Shown: piece by piece, positions 7,639 through 15,293 of the stretch | Numbering within the stretch: position 1 is the first letter of the stretch | Layout: each line of letters begins with the position of its first letter | NCBI GenBank assembly: GCA_043101845.1 | Contig: JBICHN010000011.1 | Location: forward strand, 1,488,001-1,552,000 | DNA length: 64,000 nucleotides | Direction of reading: 5' to 3' | Source of the DNA: JBICHN01 sp043101845 | Lineage (GTDB): Bacteria > Planctomycetota > Phycisphaerae > Phycisphaerales > UBA5793 | Translations under genes and position numbers: made by a program | Notes under the pieces: model-generated | Told to the model about the DNA's origin: nothing | The model's database searches: none | The model's input: only the letters and a program-made list of their open reading frames with translations

Positions 7639-10470
7639 ATGGCCAAGAAGACCGCGAAGCGTTCCACGACCCGAACGAAGACTTCGAAGAAGTCGCGATC
7701 CAGCGGCGCCGGCCGCAAGAAAACGGCGCGTCGCGCCGCCGCCGACCGGATGGTCTACCGCTTTGGCGGCGGCAAGGCGGACGGCGACCGATCGATGAAG
7801 CCGTTGCTCGGAGGCAAAGGCGCAAACCTCGCCGAGATGACGAGCATCGGTCTGCCCGTTCCTCCCGGCATCACGATCACGACCGAAACCTGCGACGCGT
7901 ACTACAAGCGCGGCAAGAAGCTGCCGGCCGGGCTCATGGACGAGGTGAACGATGGAGTTCGCTTCATCGAGAAGCACACGGGGCGCCGGTTCGGCGACGA
8001 GAACGATCCGCTGCTCGTGTCGGTCCGCTCGGGCGCCGCGGTGTCCATGCCGGGGATGATGGACACGATCCTGAATCTCGGGCTCAATGATCGCTCGGTG
8101 TACGGCCTCGCGCGGGCCACGAGCAACGAACGGTTCGCGTGGGACGCGTACCGACGATTGATCAACATGTTCGGCAATGTCGTGAAGGAAGTCGATCACG
8201 AGCATTTCGAAGCCGCCTTCGACAAGATCAAGAAGAAGTACAAGGCGTCGATCGACACCGAGGTGCCGACTGAAGGCATTCGCGAGCTTTGTGACGCGTA
8301 CAAGGCGGTCTACGAGCAGCATGTCGGCGCGGCGTTTCCGGAAGATCCGTACGATCAGCTCTCGGACGCGATCGAGGCCGTCTTCCGTTCGTGGAACAAG
8401 CACACGGCGCGCACCTACCGGCAGAAGGAAGGCATCTCCGGACTGCTCGGCACCGCCGTCAATGTGCAGGCGATGGTGTTTGGCAACATGGGCGATGATT
8501 CGGGAACCGGGGTCGCGTTTACACGCAATCCGTCGAACGGAGAGAACAAGCTTTATGGCGAGTTTCTCGTCAACGCTCAGGGTGAAGATGTCGTCGCCGG
8601 CATTCGAACGCCTCGACCGGTGAGCGAAATGTCGAAGTGGCGCCGCGACATGCACAAGCAACTTCGCGAGGTGCGCGAGACGCTCGAGCAGCATTACGCG
8701 GACATGCAGGACTTCGAGTTTACGGTCGAGCGGGGCGTGCTCTACATGCTGCAGACCCGCAACGGGAAGCGGACCGGCGCCGCGGCCGTCAAGATCGCCT
8801 GCGACATGGTCAAGGAAGGGCTGATCACGCAGGACGAGGCGTTGCTTCGAATTCCCGCGGGGGATCTCACGCAGCTTCTTCTTCCGAGCTTTGACCCCGC
8901 CGCGAAGAAGTCACATCCGGTCGTGGCGCGCGGCCTGCCGGCGTCGCCCGGGGCGGCGACCGGTCGGCTCGCCTTCACCGCGGAGGACGCGACGAAACGG
9001 GCGAACGACGGCGAGGCGGTGATCCTCGTGCGGAAGGAGACGAGCCCGGAGGATGTGGAAGGCATGCACGCCGCCGCGGGCATTCTCACGAGCACCGGGG
9101 GCATGACAAGTCACGCGGCCGTCGTCGCGCGGGGCTGGGGCAAGTGCTGCGTCGCCGGCGCCGGCGAGATTCACATCGATCCCGCCCGCAAAAAGGCGAG
9201 CGTCAACGGACAGGTGTTCGGACCGAAGGACACGATTTCCATTGACGGCTCGACCGGTGAGGTGTTCGCCGGCGAAATGAATCGCGTCGAACCCAAGCTC
9301 TCGGGCGACCTCAAGAGGGTGTTGCAGTGGGCGGACGACACCCGGACGCTCCGAGTCCGGACGAACGCGGACACTCCCGCCGACGCGAAGCGGGCGCGCG
9401 ACTTCGGCGCCCAGGGAATCGGCCTCTGTCGCACTGAGCACATGTTCTTTGAGCCGGATCGCATCAGCTGGATGCGCAAGATGATTCTTTCGGAGAACGA
9501 AGCCGACCGCACAGCGGCGCTTGACAAGCTTCTCCCGTTCCAGCGGCGTGACTTCGAAGGCATCTTCAAGGCGATGAAGGGGCTCCCCGTCACGATTCGC
9601 CTCCTCGACCCGCCGCTCCACGAGTTCCTCCCGAACGATGACGCCGCCCAGAAGGCGCTGGCGAATGAGTTCGGGCTCAGGAAGAACGATGTGAAGCGTC
9701 GTGTCGGCGCCCTGCACGAAGCGAATCCGATGCTCGGGCACCGCGGCTGTCGACTCGCGATCACTTACCCCGAGATTCTGAAGATGCAGGTCCGGGCCAT
9801 TGTCGAGGCGACGATCAATTGCCGCAAGAAGAAGATCGACGCGCAGCCCGAGATCATGATTCCGCTGGTTGGCGTGGCGAAGGAGCTGGAGATCCTGCGC
9901 GATCTTGCGATCGAGACGATTACTCGCGTGAAGCAGGAAAGTAAGTTCGATGGTGACCTCGACATTCTCGTCGGGACCATGATCGAGATTCCGCGAGCCG
10001 CGATCACCGCCGACCGAGTCGCCAGGCACGCGGACTTCTTCAGCTTCGGCACGAACGATCTCACGCAGCTGACCTACGGGTACAGTCGCGACGATGTGAA
10101 CTCGTTCCTGCCCGACTACCTCGAGCAGGAGATCCTCCCAGTTGATCCGTTTCAGTCGATCGACGAATCGGGCGTCGGCGTGCTCGTCGAAATGGCGTGC
10201 GAACGCGGGCGTCGGACGAAGGGCGACCTCAAGCTGGGAATCTGCGGCGAGCATGGCGGCGACCCGCGCTCGGTGCACTTCTGTCACCATGTCGGGCTCG
10301 ACTATGTGAGCTGCTCGCCCTTCCGAGTCCCGATCGCCCGCGTCGCCGCCGCGCAGGCCGCCATCCAGGAGCGTCAGGCGTCAAACGGGTCGAAGAAGTC
10401 CGGCAAGAAAAGATCGGCTCCCTCCGCGCGTCGGAAATCGGGTGGGCGTCGGAAGGCGAAGGCGCGCTGA
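7639..10470 (+). CDS. ppdK: pyruvate, phosphate dikinase with basic N- and C-terminal tails
   Basis: The enzyme interconverts pyruvate, ATP and Pi with phosphoenolpyruvate, AMP and PPi. The ATP-grasp domain begins MKPLLGGKGANLAEM. The phosphohistidine domain has TSTGGMTSHAAVVARG (H492), and the PEP/pyruvate barrel has CRTEHMFFE and GICGEHGGDP (catalytic Cys C869). The ATG at 7639 is preceded by GAGGAA; an in-frame ATG at 7586 lacks an RBS. The 943-residue protein is about 70 residues longer than the usual 870-880. The surplus is a Lys/Arg-rich N-terminal tail (residues 1-37) and a similar C-terminal tail of about 28 residues, both resembling histone H1-like sequences. A strong terminator follows. 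Confidence 0.95.
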   Translation: MAKKTAKRSTTRTKTSKKSRSSGAGRKKTARRAAADRMVYRFGGGKADGDRSMKPLLGGKGANLAEMTSIGLPVPPGITITTETCDAYYKRGKKLPAGLMDEVNDGVRFIEKHTGRRFGDENDPLLVSVRSGAAVSMPGMMDTILNLGLNDRSVYGLARATSNERFAWDAYRRLINMFGNVVKEVDHEHFEAAFDKIKKKYKASIDTEVPTEGIRELCDAYKAVYEQHVGAAFPEDPYDQLSDAIEAVFRSWNKHTARTYRQKEGISGLLGTAVNVQAMVFGNMGDDSGTGVAFTRNPSNGENKLYGEFLVNAQGEDVVAGIRTPRPVSEMSKWRRDMHKQLREVRETLEQHYADMQDFEFTVERGVLYMLQTRNGKRTGAAAVKIACDMVKEGLITQDEALLRIPAGDLTQLLLPSFDPAAKKSHPVVARGLPASPGAATGRLAFTAEDATKRANDGEAVILVRKETSPEDVEGMHAAAGILTSTGGMTSHAAVVARGWGKCCVAGAGEIHIDPARKKASVNGQVFGPKDTISIDGSTGEVFAGEMNRVEPKLSGDLKRVLQWADDTRTLRVRTNADTPADAKRARDFGAQGIGLCRTEHMFFEPDRISWMRKMILSENEADRTAALDKLLPFQRRDFEGIFKAMKGLPVTIRLLDPPLHEFLPNDDAAQKALANEFGLRKNDVKRRVGALHEANPMLGHRGCRLAITYPEILKMQVRAIVEATINCRKKKIDAQPEIMIPLVGVAKELEILRDLAIETITRVKQESKFDGDLDILVGTMIEIPRAAITADRVARHADFFSFGTNDLTQLTYGYSRDDVNSFLPDYLEQEILPVDPFQSIDESGVGVLVEMACERGRRTKGDLKLGICGEHGGDPRSVHFCHHVGLDYVSCSPFRVPIARVAAAQAAIQERQASNGSKKSGKKRSAPSARRKSGGRRKAKAR

Positions 10471-10507
10471 ACGCGTCGCTGATTGCGATGACCTGAGGTG
10501 AATCGGA

Positions 10508-10534
10508 CAGGCCGGGTCGATCCCGGCCTGTTTT
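10508..10534 (+). terminator. intrinsic terminator of ppdK
   Basis: A perfect 9-bp GC-rich stem (CAGGCCGGG at 10508-10516 with CCCGGCCTG at 10522-10530) encloses a 5-base loop and is followed directly by TTTT. It lies between the convergent ppdK and lipoprotein genes. The T-run serves the plus strand only. Confidence 0.85.
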
Positions 10535-10544
10535 GTGCGCCGCC

Positions 10545-11375
10545 TCACCCGTCGGACTCGGATGTCGCATCATCCGCAGGCTTGGTCTCCGGATCCGTCG
10601 ATGCGGATTCAGGCCGATTGTCGACCGCCTGCTCGTAGAGCATCCAGCTGAAGAAAAGATTCGGCGCGACCTGTTCCATGATCTCGCGCGTGCACTCATC
10701 AAGCGACTTCACTTCGTCGTTGGCGATCGCCTCTTCAGCAAACGAGACTCCGTTCGCCACGATCTGGAAGATGCTGTGCATGATCTGCCATTCCTGCTCC
10801 GTCTGAGGCATCGCAGTTCTCAAGCCCGGAATGTTCTCGGGCCAGGCGATGTACCACTTGCCGTCGTCGTCGAGTTCAAGAATGAGACCAACGCCGAAGA
10901 TCGGTTTGTCGTCGTAAGTGATCGCGTACATATCGTCCGCGACGGGAACGGCCTCGACGAGCAGCATTTCCTCACGCATCGTTGCGAACGGATCGGCGAC
11001 CATGGTGAGGAACCGGTCTTCCCAGTCCGACCGGCCACGCTGTCGGCCCTGCTCGTCGGCGAGTCGGGCGCCTTCTTCGGTCGCGGTCTCGAGCAGGTCC
11101 GCGACTTCGTCGGGGTACTTCTCGCGAACCGTGATAGAGAGCGCGTGAACTCGACGCAGGAGGTCGCCCGTCCGGGCGAGGAGTAGCTGCGTGTTCTCAT
11201 CGTCAGCCTTGACGAGTTCCGGAATCCGACCGACATCGCCGTTCTCGATCATGGCGGTCAGCGAGTAGATCACCGCGTCGGGGGTGCTCTGGTCGTATTC
11301 ACGACGACCGCATCCGGCGAGCAGCCCGCAGCAGATGAGCAAGAGGATGTTTCGAGCGGTTCGTCGAAGCGTCAT
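10545..11375 (-). CDS. predicted lipoprotein of unknown function
   Basis: This 276-residue protein starts with a lipoprotein signal (MTLRRTARNILLLICCGLLAGC, lipid cysteine C22) and is otherwise soluble. It is helical and acidic, with an Asp/Glu/Ser/Pro-rich C-terminal tail. I recognise no domain. Phrases such as DDDGKWYIAWPENIPGL suggest a folded C-terminal beta region. It is monocistronic, convergent with ppdK, and divergent from the small membrane protein at 11463. It is probably anchored in the cell envelope. Confidence 0.75.
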   Translation of the reverse strand: MTLRRTARNILLLICCGLLAGCGRREYDQSTPDAVIYSLTAMIENGDVGRIPELVKADDENTQLLLARTGDLLRRVHALSITVREKYPDEVADLLETATEEGARLADEQGRQRGRSDWEDRFLTMVADPFATMREEMLLVEAVPVADDMYAITYDDKPIFGVGLILELDDDGKWYIAWPENIPGLRTAMPQTEQEWQIMHSIFQIVANGVSFAEEAIANDEVKSLDECTREIMEQVAPNLFFSWMLYEQAVDNRPESASTDPETKPADDATSESDG

Positions 11376-11462
11376 GAGGTCGGTTCCTTGTGACTCGTCC
11401 GCCTATAGATACGCTTCTCCACGGGAATCGTTACGAGCCGGTTGAAGATCGGGACCCAGGTT

Positions 11463-11885
11463 ATGGACGAAGCGTTACGGCTGTCGCTGCAGGTCATCGT
11501 CAGCCTTCTCATTATCTTCGGCGTGCTGTGGTGGGTCTGGAGACTCCCGGCGAAGCCGACGACGGAGTCTTCGGCGGCTCCGGTCCTCGCGTTCGGCTCG
11601 GTGTGGTTCGGGCTCGCGGCGCTGGCCGTCGACGGCTGGCTCTGGTTCACTCCAAATCCGGACGCCTGGGTCGTGGTCGAGACGCTTCTCTACGCGGGGA
11701 CGCTCACGACCGGCTACCTTGCGGTGTGGATCTACCGCGGCACACCCGAGACGATGCGAAGCGACGAGGTTCAAATGCAGCGATTGCAGGCGCAGGTCGG
11801 CCTCACGCTCGGGATCTTCGCGGTCATTTTCTGGTACCTGTTCATCCTTGTACACAAGCCGATCCTGACCCCGATTGGTGGTTAG
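11463..11885 (+). CDS. four-helix membrane protein of unknown function
   Basis: A protein of about 140 residues with four predicted membrane helices, beginning respectively at LSLQVIVSLLIIF, VLAFGSVWFGLAAL, VVETLLYAGTLTTGY and LTLGIFAVIFWYLF. The short polar loop between helices 3 and 4 contains RGTPETMRSDEVQMQRLQAQ. No family is recognised. The ATG at 11463 is preferred; a TTG seven codons upstream is also in frame. It sits 42 bp ahead of thiS on the same strand and could share its transcript, but nothing in it points to thiamine synthesis. Confidence 0.7.
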   Translation: MDEALRLSLQVIVSLLIIFGVLWWVWRLPAKPTTESSAAPVLAFGSVWFGLAALAVDGWLWFTPNPDAWVVVETLLYAGTLTTGYLAVWIYRGTPETMRSDEVQMQRLQAQVGLTLGIFAVIFWYLFILVHKPILTPIGG

Positions 11886-11927
11886 ACGGGCAGATGATCC
11901 GCACGGATCGCCCTACGATTTGCCGCG

Positions 11928-12128
11928 ATGGAAGTCATTGTCAACGGACAGAAGCGAACAGCGCCCGCCGGGATGACCATAGAGGACCTGCTGCGTGAAC
12001 TCGGATTCACCGGACGGCCCGTAGCCGTCGAGGTCAACGAGCAGGTCGTGCCGAAGCGCGAGCACCGAGATCACGCGTTGAATGATCGAGACCGAATCGA
12101 ACTCGTAACTCTGGTGGGGGGCGGATGA
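11928..12128 (+). CDS. thiS: sulfur carrier protein ThiS
   Basis: The 66-residue ubiquitin-like protein begins MEVIVNGQ and ends in VTLVGGG with the required C-terminal Gly-Gly. In this family the C-terminus is converted to a thiocarboxylate that delivers sulfur for the thiamine thiazole ring. Its last four bases overlap the start of thiG, the usual arrangement of translationally coupled partners. No ThiF-like adenylyltransferase is in view. Confidence 0.95.
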   Translation: MEVIVNGQKRTAPAGMTIEDLLRELGFTGRPVAVEVNEQVVPKREHRDHALNDRDRIELVTLVGGG

Positions 12129-12973
12129 GCGTCACAACGGAGAAGCATGCGTCGCCAGAACCGCTCGCTCTCGGAGGGCGTGTGCTCTCGTCGCGTCTTA
12201 TTGTCGGCACCGGGAAGTACGAGAATTACGAGACGATGCAGGCGGCGCTTGACGCTTCCGGGGCCGAGGTCATCACCGTCGCGGTGCGTCGCGAACGCCT
12301 CGTCGACGAGCAGGGACGGTCGCTTCTCGATTTCATCGACACCGATCGTTACACGATTCTTCCGAACACCGCCGGCTGCTTCGACGCGAAGGATGCGATC
12401 CGCGTCGCTCGTCTCGGCCGCGAACTGCTCGAGCAGATGGACAACCCGGGTCAGGGCTGGGTCAAACTCGAGGTGCTCGGGGATAAGAAGACGCTGCTTC
12501 CCGACCCGGTCGGCACCCTCGAGGCCTGTCGTGAACTCGTGGCGGACGGATTCGAGGTTCTCTGCTACACCTCGGACGATCCCATCGCGGCGTCGCGTCT
12601 TAAAGACGCCGGCGCGACCAGCGTCATGCCGGCCGGCTCGCCGATCGGATCCGGTCGCGGCATCGCCAATCCGGCGGCGATCCGGATCATTCTCGAAATC
12701 CTCAAGGACGGCGACACCGGGTACCCCGTTATCGTCGACGCGGGCGTCGGAACCGCGAGCGATATCACGGTCGCCATGGAGCTCGGCGCCGATGGGGTCC
12801 TGCTCAACACCGGGATCGCGCACGCCGCTCGACCGATCGACATGGCGCGCGCGATGCGACTCGCCTGTGAATCAGGTCGACTCGCGTTCAAGTCCGGGCG
12901 CATTCCCAAGCGGCTGTACGCGACGGCGAGCAGTCCCTGGGAGGGTGTCGTCACCTCGATTCCGGGTGAGTGA
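12125..12973 (+). CDS. thiG: thiazole synthase ThiG
   Basis: ThiG condenses deoxyxylulose 5-phosphate, dehydroglycine and the ThiS thiocarboxylate into thiamine thiazole phosphate. The 282-residue TIM barrel shows SRLIVGTGKYENYETM, AEVITVAVRRER, LPNTAGCFDAKDA, WVKLEVLGDKKTLLPDP, MPAGSPIGSGRGI and VDAGVGTASD. Length and motifs are complete. It starts inside the last codons of thiS (4-base overlap). It converges with the FecR-like gene 19 bases further on, with no obvious hairpin between them. Confidence 0.96.
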   Translation: MSVTTEKHASPEPLALGGRVLSSRLIVGTGKYENYETMQAALDASGAEVITVAVRRERLVDEQGRSLLDFIDTDRYTILPNTAGCFDAKDAIRVARLGRELLEQMDNPGQGWVKLEVLGDKKTLLPDPVGTLEACRELVADGFEVLCYTSDDPIAASRLKDAGATSVMPAGSPIGSGRGIANPAAIRIILEILKDGDTGYPVIVDAGVGTASDITVAMELGADGVLLNTGIAHAARPIDMARAMRLACESGRLAFKSGRIPKRLYATASSPWEGVVTSIPGE

Positions 12974-12992
12974 GTCGAACACCCCGAGTCCC

Positions 12993-13967
12993 TCACCAGG
13001 TTGCGGAGAGGGCGACACGCCATTGCTCGAGCGCTGATTCTTCGAGCGCGAGAATGGACTCGATTCGGATGTCGCGCGGAAGGCCGGCATAGTCGATGAT
13101 CTGGTCGACAACCTGCGGTCTCACGCCGCCATCGACGCGCGAAACGAGATGCCAGAGTGTCAGCGTGTCCCTCGGGCGCGCCGCGTCGAGCAGGCCCGCG
13201 ATCAACTCCGGGTTCGCCGTCTCGTCGTACGACTGCGCGAGTTCGCGAAACTTCGGCGTCGCGTCGTCGAACACAGGAAGGCCGGGGCCCCGGGTCGGCT
13301 CGATGACGCATCGAGCCCCTCCCGGAATGAAGCTCGTCCGCACCGCCGTTTCGATGGCGACCCACCCGGACTGCACGGCGAGCAGTCCGCCGTTGTCTTC
13401 GGTCACTTCGAGCGTATACGCGCATCCAAGATCCACCGCGACCGCGTTCGGTGTTTCGACCACGAGCAGACGCGGCGGGGCGGTCACCGCGACTTCGATC
13501 GCTCCGCGCGAGAGTCGGAAGCGCCGCTCCGTCGTGCGATCAACAAGGCCGAGTCGCGTGCCGGGCTGAACATCGAGATATCCGTACTCGTCGATGTCGA
13601 TGCGGGCGCGAGACTGCGCATCAGTGACGACACCTTCGCCCACATCGATCGTCGATGCGGAACGAAGCGCGGCGCCATCGACCATTGGCCGCCCTTCAAG
13701 CGGCGAGATTCGGAGCCCGCCGCCCGCGCCCATTGACCAGAAAACGCCGGAGACGACGGCGACCGCGGCGGCGAGCGACGCGATCGTGATCACCCGGTTG
13801 CGGCGGTACGAAGCCGGCGTCTCGCCGCGAAGGAGCGCCTCCGGCGGCTCCGTCGTTGACAGTCGACACGCGCGGAGGGACTCCATGATCTCGCCCGTCG
13901 CGTGATCAGGAACTCCCTCGCCGGACCAGAGGTGGTCGCCGTCCCGCGTTTTACCCATTGGAGTCAT
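12993..13967 (-). CDS. FecR-domain membrane protein, probable partner of the ECF sigma factor
   Basis: The 324-residue protein has a soluble N-terminal segment, one membrane helix at about residues 58-78 (ITIASLAAAVAVVSGVF), then an exported FecR-like beta domain (ARIDIDEYGYLDVQPGTRL, FRLSRGAIEVAV, VVETPNAVAVDLGCAYTLEV). FecR proteins pass envelope signals to an ECF sigma factor. Its start overlaps the end of the sigma gene by 17 bases, with an RBS (GGGAG) inside that gene. There is no zinc-finger anti-sigma motif in the N-terminus. The sigma/anti-sigma partnership is inferred from context. Confidence 0.8.
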   Translation of the reverse strand: MTPMGKTRDGDHLWSGEGVPDHATGEIMESLRACRLSTTEPPEALLRGETPASYRRNRVITIASLAAAVAVVSGVFWSMGAGGGLRISPLEGRPMVDGAALRSASTIDVGEGVVTDAQSRARIDIDEYGYLDVQPGTRLGLVDRTTERRFRLSRGAIEVAVTAPPRLLVVETPNAVAVDLGCAYTLEVTEDNGGLLAVQSGWVAIETAVRTSFIPGGARCVIEPTRGPGLPVFDDATPKFRELAQSYDETANPELIAGLLDAARPRDTLTLWHLVSRVDGGVRPQVVDQIIDYAGLPRDIRIESILALEESALEQWRVALSATW

Positions 13968-14451
13968 CCTCTACTCCCAGGCGCTCGCGAAGCAGTTTCA
14001 TCCCCCGATGAAGGTTGACGCGAACCGATCCGGGAGTCATCCCGGTGCGCATGGCGATCTCCGGACCGCTCATCCGGGCGACAAGTCGCATGAGAAGCGT
14101 CTCCCGATAAGACTCGGGCAGTGAACGAATCGCAGCGAGCGCTTCCAACGCCTGCACACGATCCTGCGCGGGGTCAGCGACCATGCTCGATTGATCGAGC
14201 CGCGGTATCCAGCGTCGTCGTCGCCAATGGGACGCCGCCTGTCTCCGGGCGATGGTGGCGACCCAGGGTCCGAACGAATCAGCCTTTCGCAATCGATGCA
14301 ATCGTCGCATAGCGATGAGAAAAACCTCCTGAACGAGATCTTCCGCTTCGTGCGGACCGACCCGGGAGAGCAGGATCGCATGCGTCATCGGGGCGAACTG
14401 GCGATACAGATCGCCGATGGCGTCGCGGTCGCCGTCCCGCGCGGCGCGCAC
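13951..14451 (-). CDS. ECF-family RNA polymerase sigma factor
   Basis: A 166-residue sigma-70 family protein. Region 2 has AIGDLYRQFAPM and AEDLVQEVFLIAMRRLHRLR; region 4 has LPESYRETLLMRLVARMSG and the helix-turn-helix PGSVRVNLHRGMKLLRERLG. The start is a GTG at 14451, although the frame remains open upstream. The FecR-like gene overlaps its 3' end, so the pair is probably regulated together. Promoter targets cannot be predicted from this sequence. Confidence 0.92.
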   Translation of the reverse strand: MRAARDGDRDAIGDLYRQFAPMTHAILLSRVGPHEAEDLVQEVFLIAMRRLHRLRKADSFGPWVATIARRQAASHWRRRRWIPRLDQSSMVADPAQDRVQALEALAAIRSLPESYRETLLMRLVARMSGPEIAMRTGMTPGSVRVNLHRGMKLLRERLGVEDDSNG

Positions 14452-14575
14452 AAGCTCAGCCGTGGTTCGCTCGGCTGCGCGATCGCAGGCTGACGGAAGG
14501 TCGGTCGCCGAGGCGTCGTGCGACGCCTCGGCGAGGACCGTCTGTGGCGTACATTTCAGCGACGGGGTCGATCCG

Positions 14576-15214
14576 TCACTTGATCCGGTATCGATTGCGC
14601 AGCTCCTCGAGCGAACCGTGAAACTGACGCGTGATGTTCGTCGCCAGGAGCGTATCGCCGTTCGTTCCGTGAACCGCTCGGCCGAGATGTTCCGCGAAGC
14701 GGCTCCGGTCGCGATCGAAGGTCATGAGGGCGAGACCGAACTCCATCTCAGGACCGCCATCGTACATCGTCTGCGCCCGCTTCGCCCATCCATAGCCGTC
14801 GAGCGTCGTGTTATCACGGTCGACGAGCCCGTACACGCGGTAACACTCGACGAGATAGCCGGCGTCGAAGAGCGCCAGCGCATGCGCACGATCGTTCGAA
14901 TTCGCGTTGAGAGCGCGTCCCTGCAGTTCAGCGAGAATCGACATCGCGATGGCCGGTCGCTCCGATACCGCGATCGTGGCGACACGCATGGACTCCATCC
15001 GGGCGAGCAGGGGAGTATCAGACTGAAGCAGAGCGATGAGATCGGACTGAAGCTTCGATTCGATGTAGTTGCGTTCACCGGAAGGTATTGCGAGCACCTT
15101 CGACGAGCCACATTCGAGTTCATGGCAGATGAGTGGTGGTCCGGCCGCGGCGGCGGCTGACAATGCGGCGGTGACAAGCCCGGCGGCGACAATACGGCGG
15201 ATCCAGACGGACAT
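14576..15214 (-). CDS. exported protein of unknown function
   Basis: A 212-residue protein with a cleavable signal peptide (IRRIVAAGLVTAALSAAAAA). The start ATG at 15214 has GGGAGAG upstream, and a longer in-frame start at 15337 would bury this signal. After cleavage it is a mostly helical soluble domain with two nearby cysteines (CHELEC). I recognise no family. It lies between the sigma/FecR pair and a secreted hydrolase, all on the minus strand. Confidence 0.75.
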   Translation of the reverse strand: MSVWIRRIVAAGLVTAALSAAAAAGPPLICHELECGSSKVLAIPSGERNYIESKLQSDLIALLQSDTPLLARMESMRVATIAVSERPAIAMSILAELQGRALNANSNDRAHALALFDAGYLVECYRVYGLVDRDNTTLDGYGWAKRAQTMYDGGPEMEFGLALMTFDRDRSRFAEHLGRAVHGTNGDTLLATNITRQFHGSLEELRNRYRIK

Positions 15215-15293
15215 GGCGTCTCTCCCAGTTGAAGAGTGTGCACGACGCGGACCATCCGCGTCCGCACCCAAGACGCCGCTCGGCGGCCGACCG

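Noticed and set aside
8911..10290. 459-codon minus-strand frame inside ppdK
   Set aside because: It is antisense to the conserved PPDK core and shows Arg/His-rich shadow composition.
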